A DNA stretch of 64,000 bases from QGON01 sp963691905. GTDB lineage: Bacteria > Pseudomonadota > Gammaproteobacteria > Chromatiales > Chromatiaceae. The position numbers and the translations under genes were made by a program. The notes under the pieces are model-generated. The model was not told the origin of the DNA. It searched no databases and saw only the letters and a program-made list of their open reading frames with translations. Shown here one piece after another: positions 43,282 to 50,681 of this stretch. The stretch is taken from the NCBI GenBank assembly GCA_963691905.1, contig OY829893.1, positions 186,001-250,000 of the forward strand. Direction: 5' to 3'. The stretch's first letter is position 1. Every line of letters starts with the position of its first letter.

Positions 43282-43926
43282 ATGTCAATAAAGAAGTTTT
43301 TAGCTATACCTTTTTTTACACTATGTGTTGGAAGTAGTGCAAGCGCAGGGATAATTGCAAGCAGTAGTTTTGATTCGGGTATGGAAGGATGGACAGGAGC
43401 GCCTGCTAGTGAATTTAGCTGGGTATCAAGCGGTGGAAATACAGGAGGCTATATTCAATCAGTTGATTCATCAGCTAGTGAAGGCGGTGTAATAGCACCA
43501 TCTACCTTTTTAGGTGATTGGTCAGCATATGATGGTAATGGCACTATTAGTTTTGACCATAAACTTTTTTCTACTGGTTATATTGGGAATATGGGTATTG
43601 GTCCCTACAAAGTAGAAATAACTGGAGCAGCCGGGAGTGCATTATGGCAAGCTGCGCCGCCAACCGGTGCAACTGATTGGATTTCGTTGACAGTTCCTAT
43701 TGATGAAGCAGACTGGTCAGTTACAGGCGTATGGAGTGATATTTTATCATCGGTTACAGAGTTATGGATTAAAGTAGAACTCGTTGATAATGATGCATCT
43801 CATAATAGAGATATCACAGGTATAGACAATATTGTACTAAGCGCATCTGTGCCTGAGCCCTCTACTCTCGCATTGTTGGCACTCGGCCTGGGAGGTCTAG
43901 GCTTCGCACGTCGCAAGAAGGCATAA
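43282..43926 (+). CDS. PEP-CTERM sorting-domain protein with laminin-B-like region
   Basis: The 214-aa product has a signal peptide (1-22, ending SASAG). A beta-rich region starts with FDSGMEGWTG and contains GGYIQSVD and a FLGDWSAYDGNGTISFDHK stretch, similar to laminin-B/IV domains. The C-terminal tag is VPEPSTLALLALGLGGLGF plus ARRKKA. PEP-CTERM tags are processed by exosortase, releasing the protein to the surface or extracellular matrix. GGAGGG precedes ATG 43282. Lower GC than the neighbours and the only plus-strand gene in the island mark it as cargo. Confidence 0.88.
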   Translation: MSIKKFLAIPFFTLCVGSSASAGIIASSSFDSGMEGWTGAPASEFSWVSSGGNTGGYIQSVDSSASEGGVIAPSTFLGDWSAYDGNGTISFDHKLFSTGYIGNMGIGPYKVEITGAAGSALWQAAPPTGATDWISLTVPIDEADWSVTGVWSDILSSVTELWIKVELVDNDASHNRDITGIDNIVLSASVPEPSTLALLALGLGGLGFARRKKA

Positions 43927-44026
43927 TGCCACATTGCGAATTGATAGATAGGGAGGCTTCTGCCTCCCTTCATTTTTCCAAAAGAAACCCCGCCGGCGAA
44001 CATCTACTTCCGACCTCAGATCTCCT

Positions 44027-44317
44027 CTATCGCTTTTTTCGCCTCAAGCGCGGTGGCTTCGTGTCTAGTTCCAACAATTCTCTTAACCCTGACACCCGCC
44101 CTACGGCTGGTGACATCGGCTTCCCATCCATTTTTATGATTTCAGATTGCCGTCTTTGGCCCTGGATATAGGCTTGCAGGTCGTCAGGGTGGATTCTCTC
44201 TGATTTCCTCGATTCTCGCAGGCGCACCACTGGCAGCTTGCCGTCATCAATAATCCGCCTGACTGTACGTGTAGAACACGCCAGTTCCTCGGCAGCTTGT
44301 TTAATCGTTAGGAGCAT
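44027..44317 (-). CDS. MerR/excisionase-type DNA-binding protein
   Basis: The 96-aa protein begins LTIKQAAEELACSTRTVRRI, a helix-turn-helix of the excisionase family, followed by RLRESRKSERIHPDDLQAYI (wing). The C-terminal third is Arg/Lys-rich. It could control integrase directionality or island transcription. It lies downstream of the two small hypothetical genes, beyond a terminator. Confidence 0.75.
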   Translation of the reverse strand: MLLTIKQAAEELACSTRTVRRIIDDGKLPVVRLRESRKSERIHPDDLQAYIQGQRRQSEIIKMDGKPMSPAVGRVSGLRELLELDTKPPRLRRKKR

Positions 44318-44410
44318 GGGTTAAATCACCTTGTGGATCATGTTCATGGGCGCGTCTACTTGACCAACTCTGTATTTGTTACGCTTCAGATATTTTACCT
44401 CGTGAATCAG

Positions 44411-44437
44411 TAAACCCCGCCGAAGCGGGGCTATTTT
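44411..44437. terminator. Hairpin terminator after the 83-aa gene
   Basis: CCCCGC-CGAA-GCGGGG is a tight 6-bp stem-loop. Minus-strand read-through gives GGGGTTTA and plus-strand gives CTATTTT. It separates the excisionase-like gene from the upstream pair. Confidence 0.6.
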
Positions 44438-44453
44438 GCAGCACACAGGACTA

Positions 44454-44705
44454 TTATCCCTCTCCATTCGTATCTGAAGTCTGCGGGGGATCAAGCTGAC
44501 CCAGCATCTCTAGTGCGTCTGAGCAAAATGTCCGCCCCGCTTTCAGTAAGATCGGCTCTACATCACCCAGCATCAATTCCAAGTCTCCAGTCGGTACATC
44601 AGGTGTATTCGGCAACCGCTGGAGCGCCGATAGTATTGAGTCAACCTTGCTGACTAATATTCCAATTTCTTCGTTTGTGGGATTTTTCAGAACGATGTCG
44701 TTCAT
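44454..44705 (-). CDS. Island protein of unknown function (83 aa)
   Basis: This is a short acidic protein, mostly helical (for example ILVSKVDSILSALQRLP), with a disordered Gly/Glu end. Its ATG overlaps the stop of the next gene upstream (four bases), so the two are translated together. No family is recognised. Confidence 0.6.
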   Translation of the reverse strand: MNDIVLKNPTNEEIGILVSKVDSILSALQRLPNTPDVPTGDLELMLGDVEPILLKAGRTFCSDALEMLGQLDPPQTSDTNGEG

Positions 44706-44947
44706 GCTTGTACCTCCTGCAACCGGTCAATGGTTGCAGCCAGAAGCCGAGCAGCTACAGCAGTACTGCTCTTCAGGTTGGCTTCGTAATCAAATTCAGA
44801 AAGCAGACATTCCAACGCGCTTTTAAGGATGATGGACAGGTCCGAGATAAACTCGTCCCGGTCAACGGGCTGGATGGGTGGTGGTACGTCGATAGTCGTA
44901 GCGGGCGCTACAGGGCGGATCGGTACTACATGCGCAGGTGTAGACAT
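44702..44947 (-). CDS. Island protein of unknown function (81 aa)
   Basis: The product has a Pro-rich N-terminal stretch (about 1-30) and a helical C-terminus (LKSALECLLSEFDYEANLKS). GAGGACACC precedes ATG 44947, preferred over the upstream GTG/ATG. It pairs with the 83-aa gene. Unknown role. Confidence 0.6.
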   Translation of the reverse strand: MSTPAHVVPIRPVAPATTIDVPPPIQPVDRDEFISDLSIILKSALECLLSEFDYEANLKSSTAVAARLLAATIDRLQEVQA

Positions 44948-45001
44948 GGTGGTGTCCTCTGTGAGTTGAGAACTGCCACCAACAGGTATCAATCTGAAAT
45001 A

Positions 45002-45075
45002 GGTGGCAGGCCGTACAGGTTCGAACTACCGGTCACAGAGTACCCGGCCACCCGAAGGTGCCTATACGGCCCGCC
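45002..45075 (-). other. tRNA-like structured sequence
   Basis: On the minus strand GGCGGGC (45069-45075) pairs with GCCTGCC (45005-45011), followed by ACC. A GTTCGAAC T-loop-like block and a UUCG-capped hairpin (GGCACC-TTCG-GGTGGCC) lie between. The arms do not match a standard tRNA cloverleaf and no clear anticodon is visible, so this may be a decayed tRNA or a tRNA mimic. It explains the misleading open frame at 44989-45291. Confidence 0.45.
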
Positions 45076-45088
45076 ATAAAACAGGCAC

Positions 45089-45156
45089 AAAAAAAGCGCT
45101 ATCGAGTGAGCGCTTGTGCGCTCTGTGATATTCGGGGTTCGAATCCCGGCCCTGGA
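45089..45156. terminator. Minus-strand terminator next to a tRNA 3'-end-like fragment
   Basis: AAGCGCT and AGCGCTT (45094-45115) form a stem followed on the minus strand by a long T run, so this is a terminator for the leftward operon. At 45133-45149 a perfect T-arm CGGGG-TTCGAAT-CCCGG, followed by CCCTGGA, looks like the 3' end of another tRNA on the plus strand. Confidence 0.6.
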
Positions 45157-45355
45157 TTTTGCCAGGACATATCCATCATAGGGGGATATGGGCAATTCAG
45201 TCAATACACGATTCAGAGGCATGCCCCTCCCAAAGAAGTCAGGGTACACATTCAGTGAGTACCCCCCTGAGTCACAAATTCTTACTGTCATTTAAACCCT
45301 ATTATAAATAGGCTTAACTTATTGATTTATCAGTAGGTTACAGCACAAACTCCCG

Positions 45356-45526
45356 TTACCGTAAGAAAGCCAGCCAATCCATCTCAAACAGCCTAAACAG
45401 CCGTCTTGACCTGTAGGCCTTCTGTTTACATGCGGGTGAGCACCATTTCCGAGTACTCCGCTTAGATTTGAGCCTCGTCCCGCACATCCGGCATTTTCGG
45501 CGGTTAACACCACGTTTAACGGTCAT
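45356..45526 (-). CDS. Small zinc-finger-like protein (56 aa)
   Basis: The frame reads MTVKRGVNRRKCRMCGTRLK, then KWCSPACKQKAYRSRR. The C-x2-C and C-x3-C spacing with the CSxxCKQKAYR box matches FCS/treble-clef zinc fingers found in phage and island proteins. It overlaps the end of the XRE gene by 11 bases. It probably binds nucleic acid. Confidence 0.7.
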   Translation of the reverse strand: MTVKRGVNRRKCRMCGTRLKSKRSTRKWCSPACKQKAYRSRRLFRLFEMDWLAFLR

Positions 45527-45782
45527 GCTTCCCACTCAGCTGAAATGCGATCCCTGGCTCCTTCTCACTGGTCGGATCAAGAAAGATAATGCCTTCTGCC
45601 TCCAATGCTTCTCTTACCGGTTCGAGTACAGAACGGTGTACCGTGGACCCGTTTTCAAACTTGCAGAGCGTCTGTGTCGAGGTCCTTCCCGCCTTTGCTG
45701 TTTTGCGCAATCCCCAGCCCAGTGATCCACGGGCCGCCCTGAGCTGCTTTATGGTAAACGGAGGTTCATCCCACCATGGCAT
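45516..45782 (-). CDS. XRE-like helix-turn-helix regulator (88 aa)
   Basis: The pattern IKQLRAARGSLGWGLRKTAKAGRTSTQTLCKFENG, then VLEPVREALEAEGIIFLD, follows the short Xre regulators of mobile elements that end in a GI.F motif. GLRKTAKA replaces the usual SQ.DLA, so DNA specificity may be altered. It is likely a repressor for the leftward operon or island. Confidence 0.75.
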   Translation of the reverse strand: MPWWDEPPFTIKQLRAARGSLGWGLRKTAKAGRTSTQTLCKFENGSTVHRSVLEPVREALEAEGIIFLDPTSEKEPGIAFQLSGKHDR

Positions 45783-45835
45783 TTTGTCTCTCCCAAAGAT
45801 GTGTAGAAATCAATACGCCCATGCTGATGCGCCTT

Positions 45836-46012
45836 TTATGGAGTCCAGTTATCATTAAGCTCGTTCAAAAGACAAAACACGACATTCCTCGGTTTTCCAT
45901 CGCTGCCATACTGGTCTACGGCATACCCGGGTACTGAATGAACTGAAGCCCCTTCTTGCAGGTCCAGATATGGACTGGATAGGCGATATCTCCGATCAGC
46001 CAGCCCTTTCAT
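45836..46012 (-). CDS. 58-aa ORF of unknown function
   Basis: The frame reads MKGLADRRYRLSSPYLDLQE and ends FCLLNELNDNWTP. Its place between the XRE and PC4 genes on the same strand, with small gaps, suggests a real gene of the operon. No clear family. Confidence 0.5.
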   Translation of the reverse strand: MKGLADRRYRLSSPYLDLQEGASVHSVPGYAVDQYGSDGKPRNVVFCLLNELNDNWTP

Positions 46013-46042
46013 AGGGTGCGAAGAAATAGCGCCGTACAGGCC

Positions 46043-46285
46043 TCACAGAGGCCTCAGAACCCCGGCCTTTCTGGCTTCAGCATCTGCTTTCTCCAGCGCC
46101 TCTCTGAGCACAGGGATCAAGCTGACATTACAGGTCAGGCCCTTCTTGGTCGGTTTCTTCTCTTCACCGTCTCCGAAATCGGAGTAGACCCGAATCGCTA
46201 TCAGATTATGGCCCCGGTACTCGGACAGCTCCACCCGGATTTCATCAAGGGTATTCTTCTTAATCGTCTTTATTAATTTGTTCAT
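46043..46285 (-). CDS. PC4-like ssDNA-binding protein (80 aa)
   Basis: The protein has the transcriptional coactivator p15/PC4 fold pattern: an N-terminal basic strand, RVELSEYRGHNLIAIRVYSDFG, then KPTKKGLTCNVSLIPVLREAL. Bacterial and phage PC4 proteins bind single-stranded DNA and may help replication or transcription. AGGAGAAAGAG precedes ATG 46285, preferred over the earlier in-frame start. Confidence 0.75.
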   Translation of the reverse strand: MNKLIKTIKKNTLDEIRVELSEYRGHNLIAIRVYSDFGDGEEKKPTKKGLTCNVSLIPVLREALEKADAEARKAGVLRPL

Positions 46286-46297
46286 TTCTCTTTCTCC

Positions 46298-46350
46298 TAC
46301 GCGCGCGCGTATTGCTATAAAAACACGCTCTGATACATTCAATGTATTCA
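46298..46350. promoter_or_regulatory. Palindromic sites upstream of the PC4-like gene
   Basis: TACGCGCGCGCGTA (46298-46311) is a perfect 14-bp palindrome of alternating purines and pyrimidines. ATACATT-C-AATGTAT (46333-46347) is a second palindrome. Both could be operators for an island regulator. Confidence 0.4.
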
Positions 46351-46354
46351 CTCA

Positions 46355-46480
46355 TCACAAATTCGGGGGCAGCTCCGGTCTGTGACCTGACATGTTTGCA
46401 ATCTTTGCCGCCACCATGGCCGCTGGCTTTCGTTCAAAGGCCTTCGGCGAAGACTCTCGGGTTTCCACAGGAGTAATCAT
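46355..46480 (-). CDS. 41-aa ORF coupled to the upstream gene
   Basis: The frame reads MITPVETRESSPKAFERKPA and ends SGHRPELPPNL. ATG 46480 overlaps the stop of the 143-aa gene as ATGA. It is basic and probably disordered. Unknown role. Confidence 0.5.
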   Translation of the reverse strand: MITPVETRESSPKAFERKPAAMVAAKIANMSGHRPELPPNL

Positions 46481-46908
46481 TGGCCCGATCTCCACGGAAA
46501 GTGGTGCACTTCTCCAACGCGGCTTTCTCCATATTGGTCCTCTATGATCTTCCGTCCCTCTACCTGAGTGCAGCTGCTTGCAATGACGGTGAAAGTTTTG
46601 CCGGGGTGGTCGGTCAGGGTGTAGCTGAAGACACCAACAGCTTTAGGGGCCTGCTTGGTCGCTTCCTCTCGTGGCATGTTGCCGCAATATTCTAGGGCGG
46701 CCGCCTTTTCGGCCAGTGCCTCAGTAATAGCCTCCATATCCTCAGGGAGTGGCTCTTTCGGCTGTCGTAATTCAGCAAGGATCGCCACCCTGTTTCTCTT
46801 CAAGTATTGACGCTGATCCTGTGTTAGCTTCGAGGCCGGAGTTACTCCTATACCCCCATCCACAATGGTCAATGTGAATCCAGCTTTTCTGATTGGATCA
46901 CTCAACAT
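46477..46908 (-). CDS. Island protein with TubC-N-like start (143 aa)
   Basis: The N-terminal segment SDPIRKAGFTLTIVDGGIGV and LKRNRVAILAELR resembles the small docking-like module often found before DUF3631/primase genes in mobile elements. The rest contains SYTLTDHPGKTFTVIA and a Cys, with no known domain. ATG 46908 overlaps the end of the DUF3631 gene by 11 bases. Confidence 0.6.
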   Translation of the reverse strand: MLSDPIRKAGFTLTIVDGGIGVTPASKLTQDQRQYLKRNRVAILAELRQPKEPLPEDMEAITEALAEKAAALEYCGNMPREEATKQAPKAVGVFSYTLTDHPGKTFTVIASSCTQVEGRKIIEDQYGESRVGEVHHFPWRSGQ

Positions 46909-48409
46909 CGAATATCTCCATGTCATCAGGTTGCGCGTCTTCCCCATGGCCTGATACCCCCTCTTCTCCAGTAGTGACGTTTTGAAGCGTCACACCGTCA
47001 CAACCCGCGTGGTTACTGGGCTGGCGGGAATTTGAAAGCGTAACATTCTCTCCTTCTGTTACGCTTTGAAAATCGCTGTAAGCCGCGTGGTTACTGGTTT
47101 GTGACGTTGTTACGCTTTGAATAGGGGGTATAGGAGAGAGGTACCTATCAAAGGCATGGTCAAATTGTTTTCTGGTGTAACCTTTAGCCGTTGTGAGGTT
47201 TATTCGGATCGTGCTTGATTTGACCTTGAAAGGCTTCAGCAATCGAGAAAGTGAGTTCTGTGTAAGGGGCTTTCCTCGCTTCCATTCGAACCATGGTGAA
47301 TCCTCAATCGCTATGAGAGCTTCCACCAGATCGGCACTGCTGATCTTGTCACGGCCCCTGTAACCCAGGATTACCTTGATATCTCTCAGCAGGATGATTC
47401 CGGCATCTTCCTCTTCAGTCTCCGATGCCTGAAATACCTCATAGGCACGAAGAATCTTTTCTTCCCACCCGCTACCAACAAGATGACCGATGGTCACCAG
47501 CGACACCCAATTATCTTGGGCACGATCATTGCCGTGATGGGGGATTTCAATATGGGTGGCTTTCAGGACGCTGGTATTGTCTACGGCCCATCTCAAACAC
47601 CTGCGGCGGAGATTTTGACACTGCTCGTACAGGTCTACCGGCACCTTGAAGACCTTCTCATCTGGTAGCTTGCGCTCCATCTCGATATGAATGGATCGAT
47701 CATGCAGGGTGTCCCTCTGGCTTCCTATGCCTGCAATAACCTGAGGACTCCACACTGAATAGGCTTTGGGTACAAACCCATCAGCAACCTTGTCCGTGCG
47801 GATGACTTTTGCTGTTCTCCGCCTATGTCCGGCGTTGATGATGCCATTCAGTTCGTCATTGTCCTTTGTGAAGGTGTCGGCCTCATCCAGGATCAAAGTA
47901 GGCTGCCACTCATCGATACAGCGGAAGATTGCCGATGATGAAATGTTGCTGGCCACCAGGGCGCGGAAGGTGACCGCCTCAAGCACATCTACGAGCGTTG
48001 ACTTGCCGCATCTCTTTTCAGGGCTGGTGATCAGTACCTTGGGCCAGATTGACCATGATTCCATGCAGTAGGTACCGACGACCCAGGCAGCCAATGCCGT
48101 CGGCGCTCCCTTGGGCAGATAGACATACTTCGCCAGGGTGTTGGCTATTTCAGTCAGGAGGTCAGCGCCGGTAACCGATTGTTCCCATGGGTTGATCTCT
48201 TCAACAACACTGGCGGTTTCTTCTTCGGCAAAATCTCCCCGTGCTTGGGCTACCTCCTTATCCAGTGTGCCGACCCGAACTTTCAGCGTCTTGGCGCGTT
48301 CCTCTCGGACTTGGTCATATTCCAGGGGGGAGAGCTGGCCCAGCTCGACCACTATGGCCGCAAGGTCTGGGGGTGCGGCTCCATCGATGGAATCAGTAAC
48401 CGCACTCAT
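46898..48409 (-). CDS. DUF3631 P-loop ATPase/helicase-like replication protein
   Basis: The 503-aa product has an acidic N-terminal third (about 1-75), a P-loop ITSPEKRCGKSTLV near residue 128 and a Walker B-like LILDEADTF near 172. A DUF3631 C-terminal region contains LLRDIKVIL and a LAIEDSPWFEW-type block (VEALIAIEDSPWFEW). It is thought to be a replicative helicase or DNA-dependent ATPase of mobile elements. The last 100 residues are Ser/Thr/Asn-rich. It overlaps the TOPRIM gene by four bases, so the pair are probably functional partners. Confidence 0.82.
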   Translation of the reverse strand: MSAVTDSIDGAAPPDLAAIVVELGQLSPLEYDQVREERAKTLKVRVGTLDKEVAQARGDFAEEETASVVEEINPWEQSVTGADLLTEIANTLAKYVYLPKGAPTALAAWVVGTYCMESWSIWPKVLITSPEKRCGKSTLVDVLEAVTFRALVASNISSSAIFRCIDEWQPTLILDEADTFTKDNDELNGIINAGHRRRTAKVIRTDKVADGFVPKAYSVWSPQVIAGIGSQRDTLHDRSIHIEMERKLPDEKVFKVPVDLYEQCQNLRRRCLRWAVDNTSVLKATHIEIPHHGNDRAQDNWVSLVTIGHLVGSGWEEKILRAYEVFQASETEEEDAGIILLRDIKVILGYRGRDKISSADLVEALIAIEDSPWFEWKRGKPLTQNSLSRLLKPFKVKSSTIRINLTTAKGYTRKQFDHAFDRYLSPIPPIQSVTTSQTSNHAAYSDFQSVTEGENVTLSNSRQPSNHAGCDGVTLQNVTTGEEGVSGHGEDAQPDDMEIFDVE

Positions 48410-49263
48410 GCCGCCACCTCCTTGCGTTTCAGCAGAGCCAAGTCGTTGAAGTCAGTGCCGGCCACTCCTTCAGGGAACTCAGGAATTGCCAGCCTTGCCC
48501 CAACCGTAACCGCAGCCTTACGAGCCATGGTTACACCGGGGTTCCCTTTGGTGTTGCTGTCGTTGTCAGCACAGATGCAAAGATCGGCTTTCAGATGGTG
48601 GGATCGAACGGATCGGGCAACTGAATAAAGGTTTCCGGCATTGAAGGCCACATAGACACAGTGGCCGGACTCTTCGTGCAGAGTGGCGGCTGTTGCAAAC
48701 CCCTCACAGATCAGAATGGTTTCGGTGATCTCACCAAGACGGAACCAACCACCCGCAATCTGCCCGCCGGACAGAAAACGCTTGTTACCGTCCGGTTGAA
48801 TGAATTGCAGTGATGAAATCTTGCCACCGACAAGGACCGGAATAACCAAATTTCCATGGCGGTCAATCCGTGCACCATGGGTGCCGATCCCCTTTCGAGT
48901 CAAGTAGTCATGCGAAGCAGTAGACTGAGCCTGATTCCAGAGGAAAACGGCCTTTGCTGCTGCCTTCCGGTGATCCCGTTCACGTGCCTCTTTGGCTCGC
49001 GCGTATTGCTCTTGAAACTCACCTTTTTCTGCTAACCACTTGGCCTTGTCGAAATCATCATTTCTCTTTGCTTGCCAAGTGCGTTGAAGGCCGGTAGAGA
49101 AATCACCGAAGACGCCACCCTGCCCATCGGGGAATAGGCGACACCATCCGGCACGGTTGGAGCGGCCCTTATCAGCACCTGGGAAACGATGAATCTTGCC
49201 GGGTTCTATGTGCTCTGGTGGCTGAAGCCCATAATCCATCATCTCAGCTTTGAAGCTATCCAT
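48406..49263 (-). CDS. TOPRIM-domain primase-like protein
   Basis: The 285-aa protein has an N-terminal region with FGDFSTGLQRTW. A central IDRHGNLVIPVLVGGKISSL (domain of unknown function common to phage primases) follows, then a TOPRIM domain with ICEGFATAATLHEESG and LCICADNDSN, giving the catalytic Glu and the DxD-like metal site. It likely primes replication of the excised element. It reads directly into DUF3631. Confidence 0.82.
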   Translation of the reverse strand: MDSFKAEMMDYGLQPPEHIEPGKIHRFPGADKGRSNRAGWCRLFPDGQGGVFGDFSTGLQRTWQAKRNDDFDKAKWLAEKGEFQEQYARAKEARERDHRKAAAKAVFLWNQAQSTASHDYLTRKGIGTHGARIDRHGNLVIPVLVGGKISSLQFIQPDGNKRFLSGGQIAGGWFRLGEITETILICEGFATAATLHEESGHCVYVAFNAGNLYSVARSVRSHHLKADLCICADNDSNTKGNPGVTMARKAAVTVGARLAIPEFPEGVAGTDFNDLALLKRKEVAA

Positions 49264-49337
49264 TATGTATCTCCTGGATGCCTTCTAGGGTCTAGCTCGA
49301 TTCGGTATTGGTCGTTTACAGGGATAATTGCTGTCAT
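49263..49337 (-). CDS. 24-aa coupled ORF
   Basis: The frame MTAIIPVNDQYRIELDPRRH overlaps the stop of the winged-helix gene (ATGA), and its own TAA overlaps the TOPRIM ATG (TAATG). It may be a leader peptide for translation of the primase gene or a truncated protein. Confidence 0.4.
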   Translation of the reverse strand: MTAIIPVNDQYRIELDPRRHPGDT

Positions 49338-49654
49338 GCCGCACCCTCCTGCTTGCCTGTCATCAACACGTAACTTGCAATCCTATGACGTGTACCGGTT
49401 ACATCTTCCTCAGTTCGCCAGTGAGTCATGATGTTATGCCCTTGCTGCCTAAGCTCCTTCACTCTCATAGCAGGGTGCATGATGCCAAGATACTCTCTGG
49501 CATGAAGCGTCGTTAACTGATTGCCTGGCTGAAGAAATGCAAGGATGCTCTTTCTCTGGGTGATTGCAGATGTGCTAGACTTTTCTTGCTTTTCCCTTGC
49601 CCCATCAATCCCGGTGCTGCTAACACCGGGCGGGGCGCTTCTACAATCCTTCAT
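49334..49654 (-). CDS. Winged-helix DNA-binding protein (106 aa)
   Basis: A disordered N-terminal third is followed by SILAFLQPGNQLTTLHAREY and MRVKELRQQGHNIMTHW, the winged-helix pattern of phage proteins that read through a Tth/ALexxGi helix. It is probably a replication or regulatory DNA-binding protein. It overlaps the next upstream gene by four bases. Confidence 0.65.
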   Translation of the reverse strand: MKDCRSAPPGVSSTGIDGAREKQEKSSTSAITQRKSILAFLQPGNQLTTLHAREYLGIMHPAMRVKELRQQGHNIMTHWRTEEDVTGTRHRIASYVLMTGKQEGAA

Positions 49655-49887
49655 GCTGCCCCCTTGTTCTGGTCTTCAACGATTTCCCAGAACTTCTCAG
49701 GGTCTATGAGTACTCGACGGCCCACTCGCTTTATTGCAGCTGCAAAACCGTTTGTTTCAGCATTGAAAATGATGTGGCGAAGACCGCCAATGGGCGGCCA
49801 CTCAAAATGCTCATTCCACTTGGTTGCCGGAATAAGGCGACTGATAGGCTGCTTCTGTTGAAGCTCTGATATAACTTGCTTGGCCAT
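49651..49887 (-). CDS. AlpA-like helix-turn-helix protein (78 aa)
   Basis: The protein contains IPATKWNEHFEWPPIGGLRHIIFNAETNGF and VGRRVLIDPEKFWEIVE, a pattern shared with AlpA/MerR-type regulators of integrative elements. It is the first gene of the leftward operon that runs to the zinc-finger gene. Confidence 0.65.
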   Translation of the reverse strand: MAKQVISELQQKQPISRLIPATKWNEHFEWPPIGGLRHIIFNAETNGFAAAIKRVGRRVLIDPEKFWEIVEDQNKGAA

Positions 49888-50068
49888 TGATATTCCCTCT
49901 CAAGCTTGTTGTGCATAATCCGACGTTGTCGTCGGGGCTTGATAGGGATTTTGGAGTGTGTTTTGTGAGAAATCAGGATTCACATAGGTAACCCAGAAAG
50001 GGTTAACCTGATGCAAAACGAGCCCGAAACCCGCATGAAATATGGGGCTCCAGGTTAACCTATAAAGT

Positions 50069-50647
50069 TTATAGCTTGGTTTTTCTTAGCTTGTCATGCC
50101 GTGTTATTAAGTCGATAGCTTTCGCTTCACTATCTGACATAGCAGGATATGTTTCTTTCAATTCCGCAATAATCGCTTCCTTTGAAGGTGCTGAGTTTGG
50201 GTCTTTTTCCTCCCAATACTGTTCAATAATATCTCTCGCTATTTTCAATAGCTTTGTATCGTGCTGATACCCCCATTTGGACGCACCCTGCTGTTCATCT
50301 GGTGTAACCCAGGAAAGAACTGGCTTCAATTCACTGGGTATTCTATAACCCTTTTCTTTCGCCCATTTAAGAAATACAGTCGGTTTTACTTCCGCATAAG
50401 TAATGCGCCAACCATTATTTATGCTAGGTAAATTTACTTCATACTCCACACCTTCACTGCGTTCGGCAGTATCAAGCATATCGTGAAATTCAATGAGAAA
50501 TTCTCTAAATTCTTGAGGTATCGAGGTTCTATTACGCAATTCTTTTACGTTATTAGGGTCAGCCCCTAATAGTAGGGCCACCCCCTCATCCAAATGCCAG
50601 AATGCCTTCCTTATCCATTTTGTGTAGTTTGGTCCACTCACACCCAT
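50069..50647 (-). CDS. Island protein of unknown function (192 aa)
   Basis: The product is soluble and helical, rich in Lys and Glu. WIRKAFWHLDEGVALLLGADP near the start and a helical end with SKEAIIAELKETYPAMSDSEAKA are typical of proteins found beside island integrases, but no domain is recognised. It lies 34 bases after the integrase gene. The gap 49888-50068 upstream of the AlpA-like gene is AT-rich and likely holds the operon promoter. Confidence 0.6.
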   Translation of the reverse strand: MGVSGPNYTKWIRKAFWHLDEGVALLLGADPNNVKELRNRTSIPQEFREFLIEFHDMLDTAERSEGVEYEVNLPSINNGWRITYAEVKPTVFLKWAKEKGYRIPSELKPVLSWVTPDEQQGASKWGYQHDTKLLKIARDIIEQYWEEKDPNSAPSKEAIIAELKETYPAMSDSEAKAIDLITRHDKLRKTKL

Positions 50648-50681
50648 CCACTCCTATTGGCAATTCCTAGATAAACAGAGG

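Noticed and set aside
44989..45291. 100-aa open frame with AGIRTPNI and SSNLYGLPP words
   Set aside because: Those words are the usual false translation of tRNA T-arms; the region holds tRNA-like and terminator structures instead.
45319..45513. 64-aa frame on the minus strand
   Set aside because: The overlapping frame at 45356-45526 encodes a convincing zinc-finger protein; this is its shadow.
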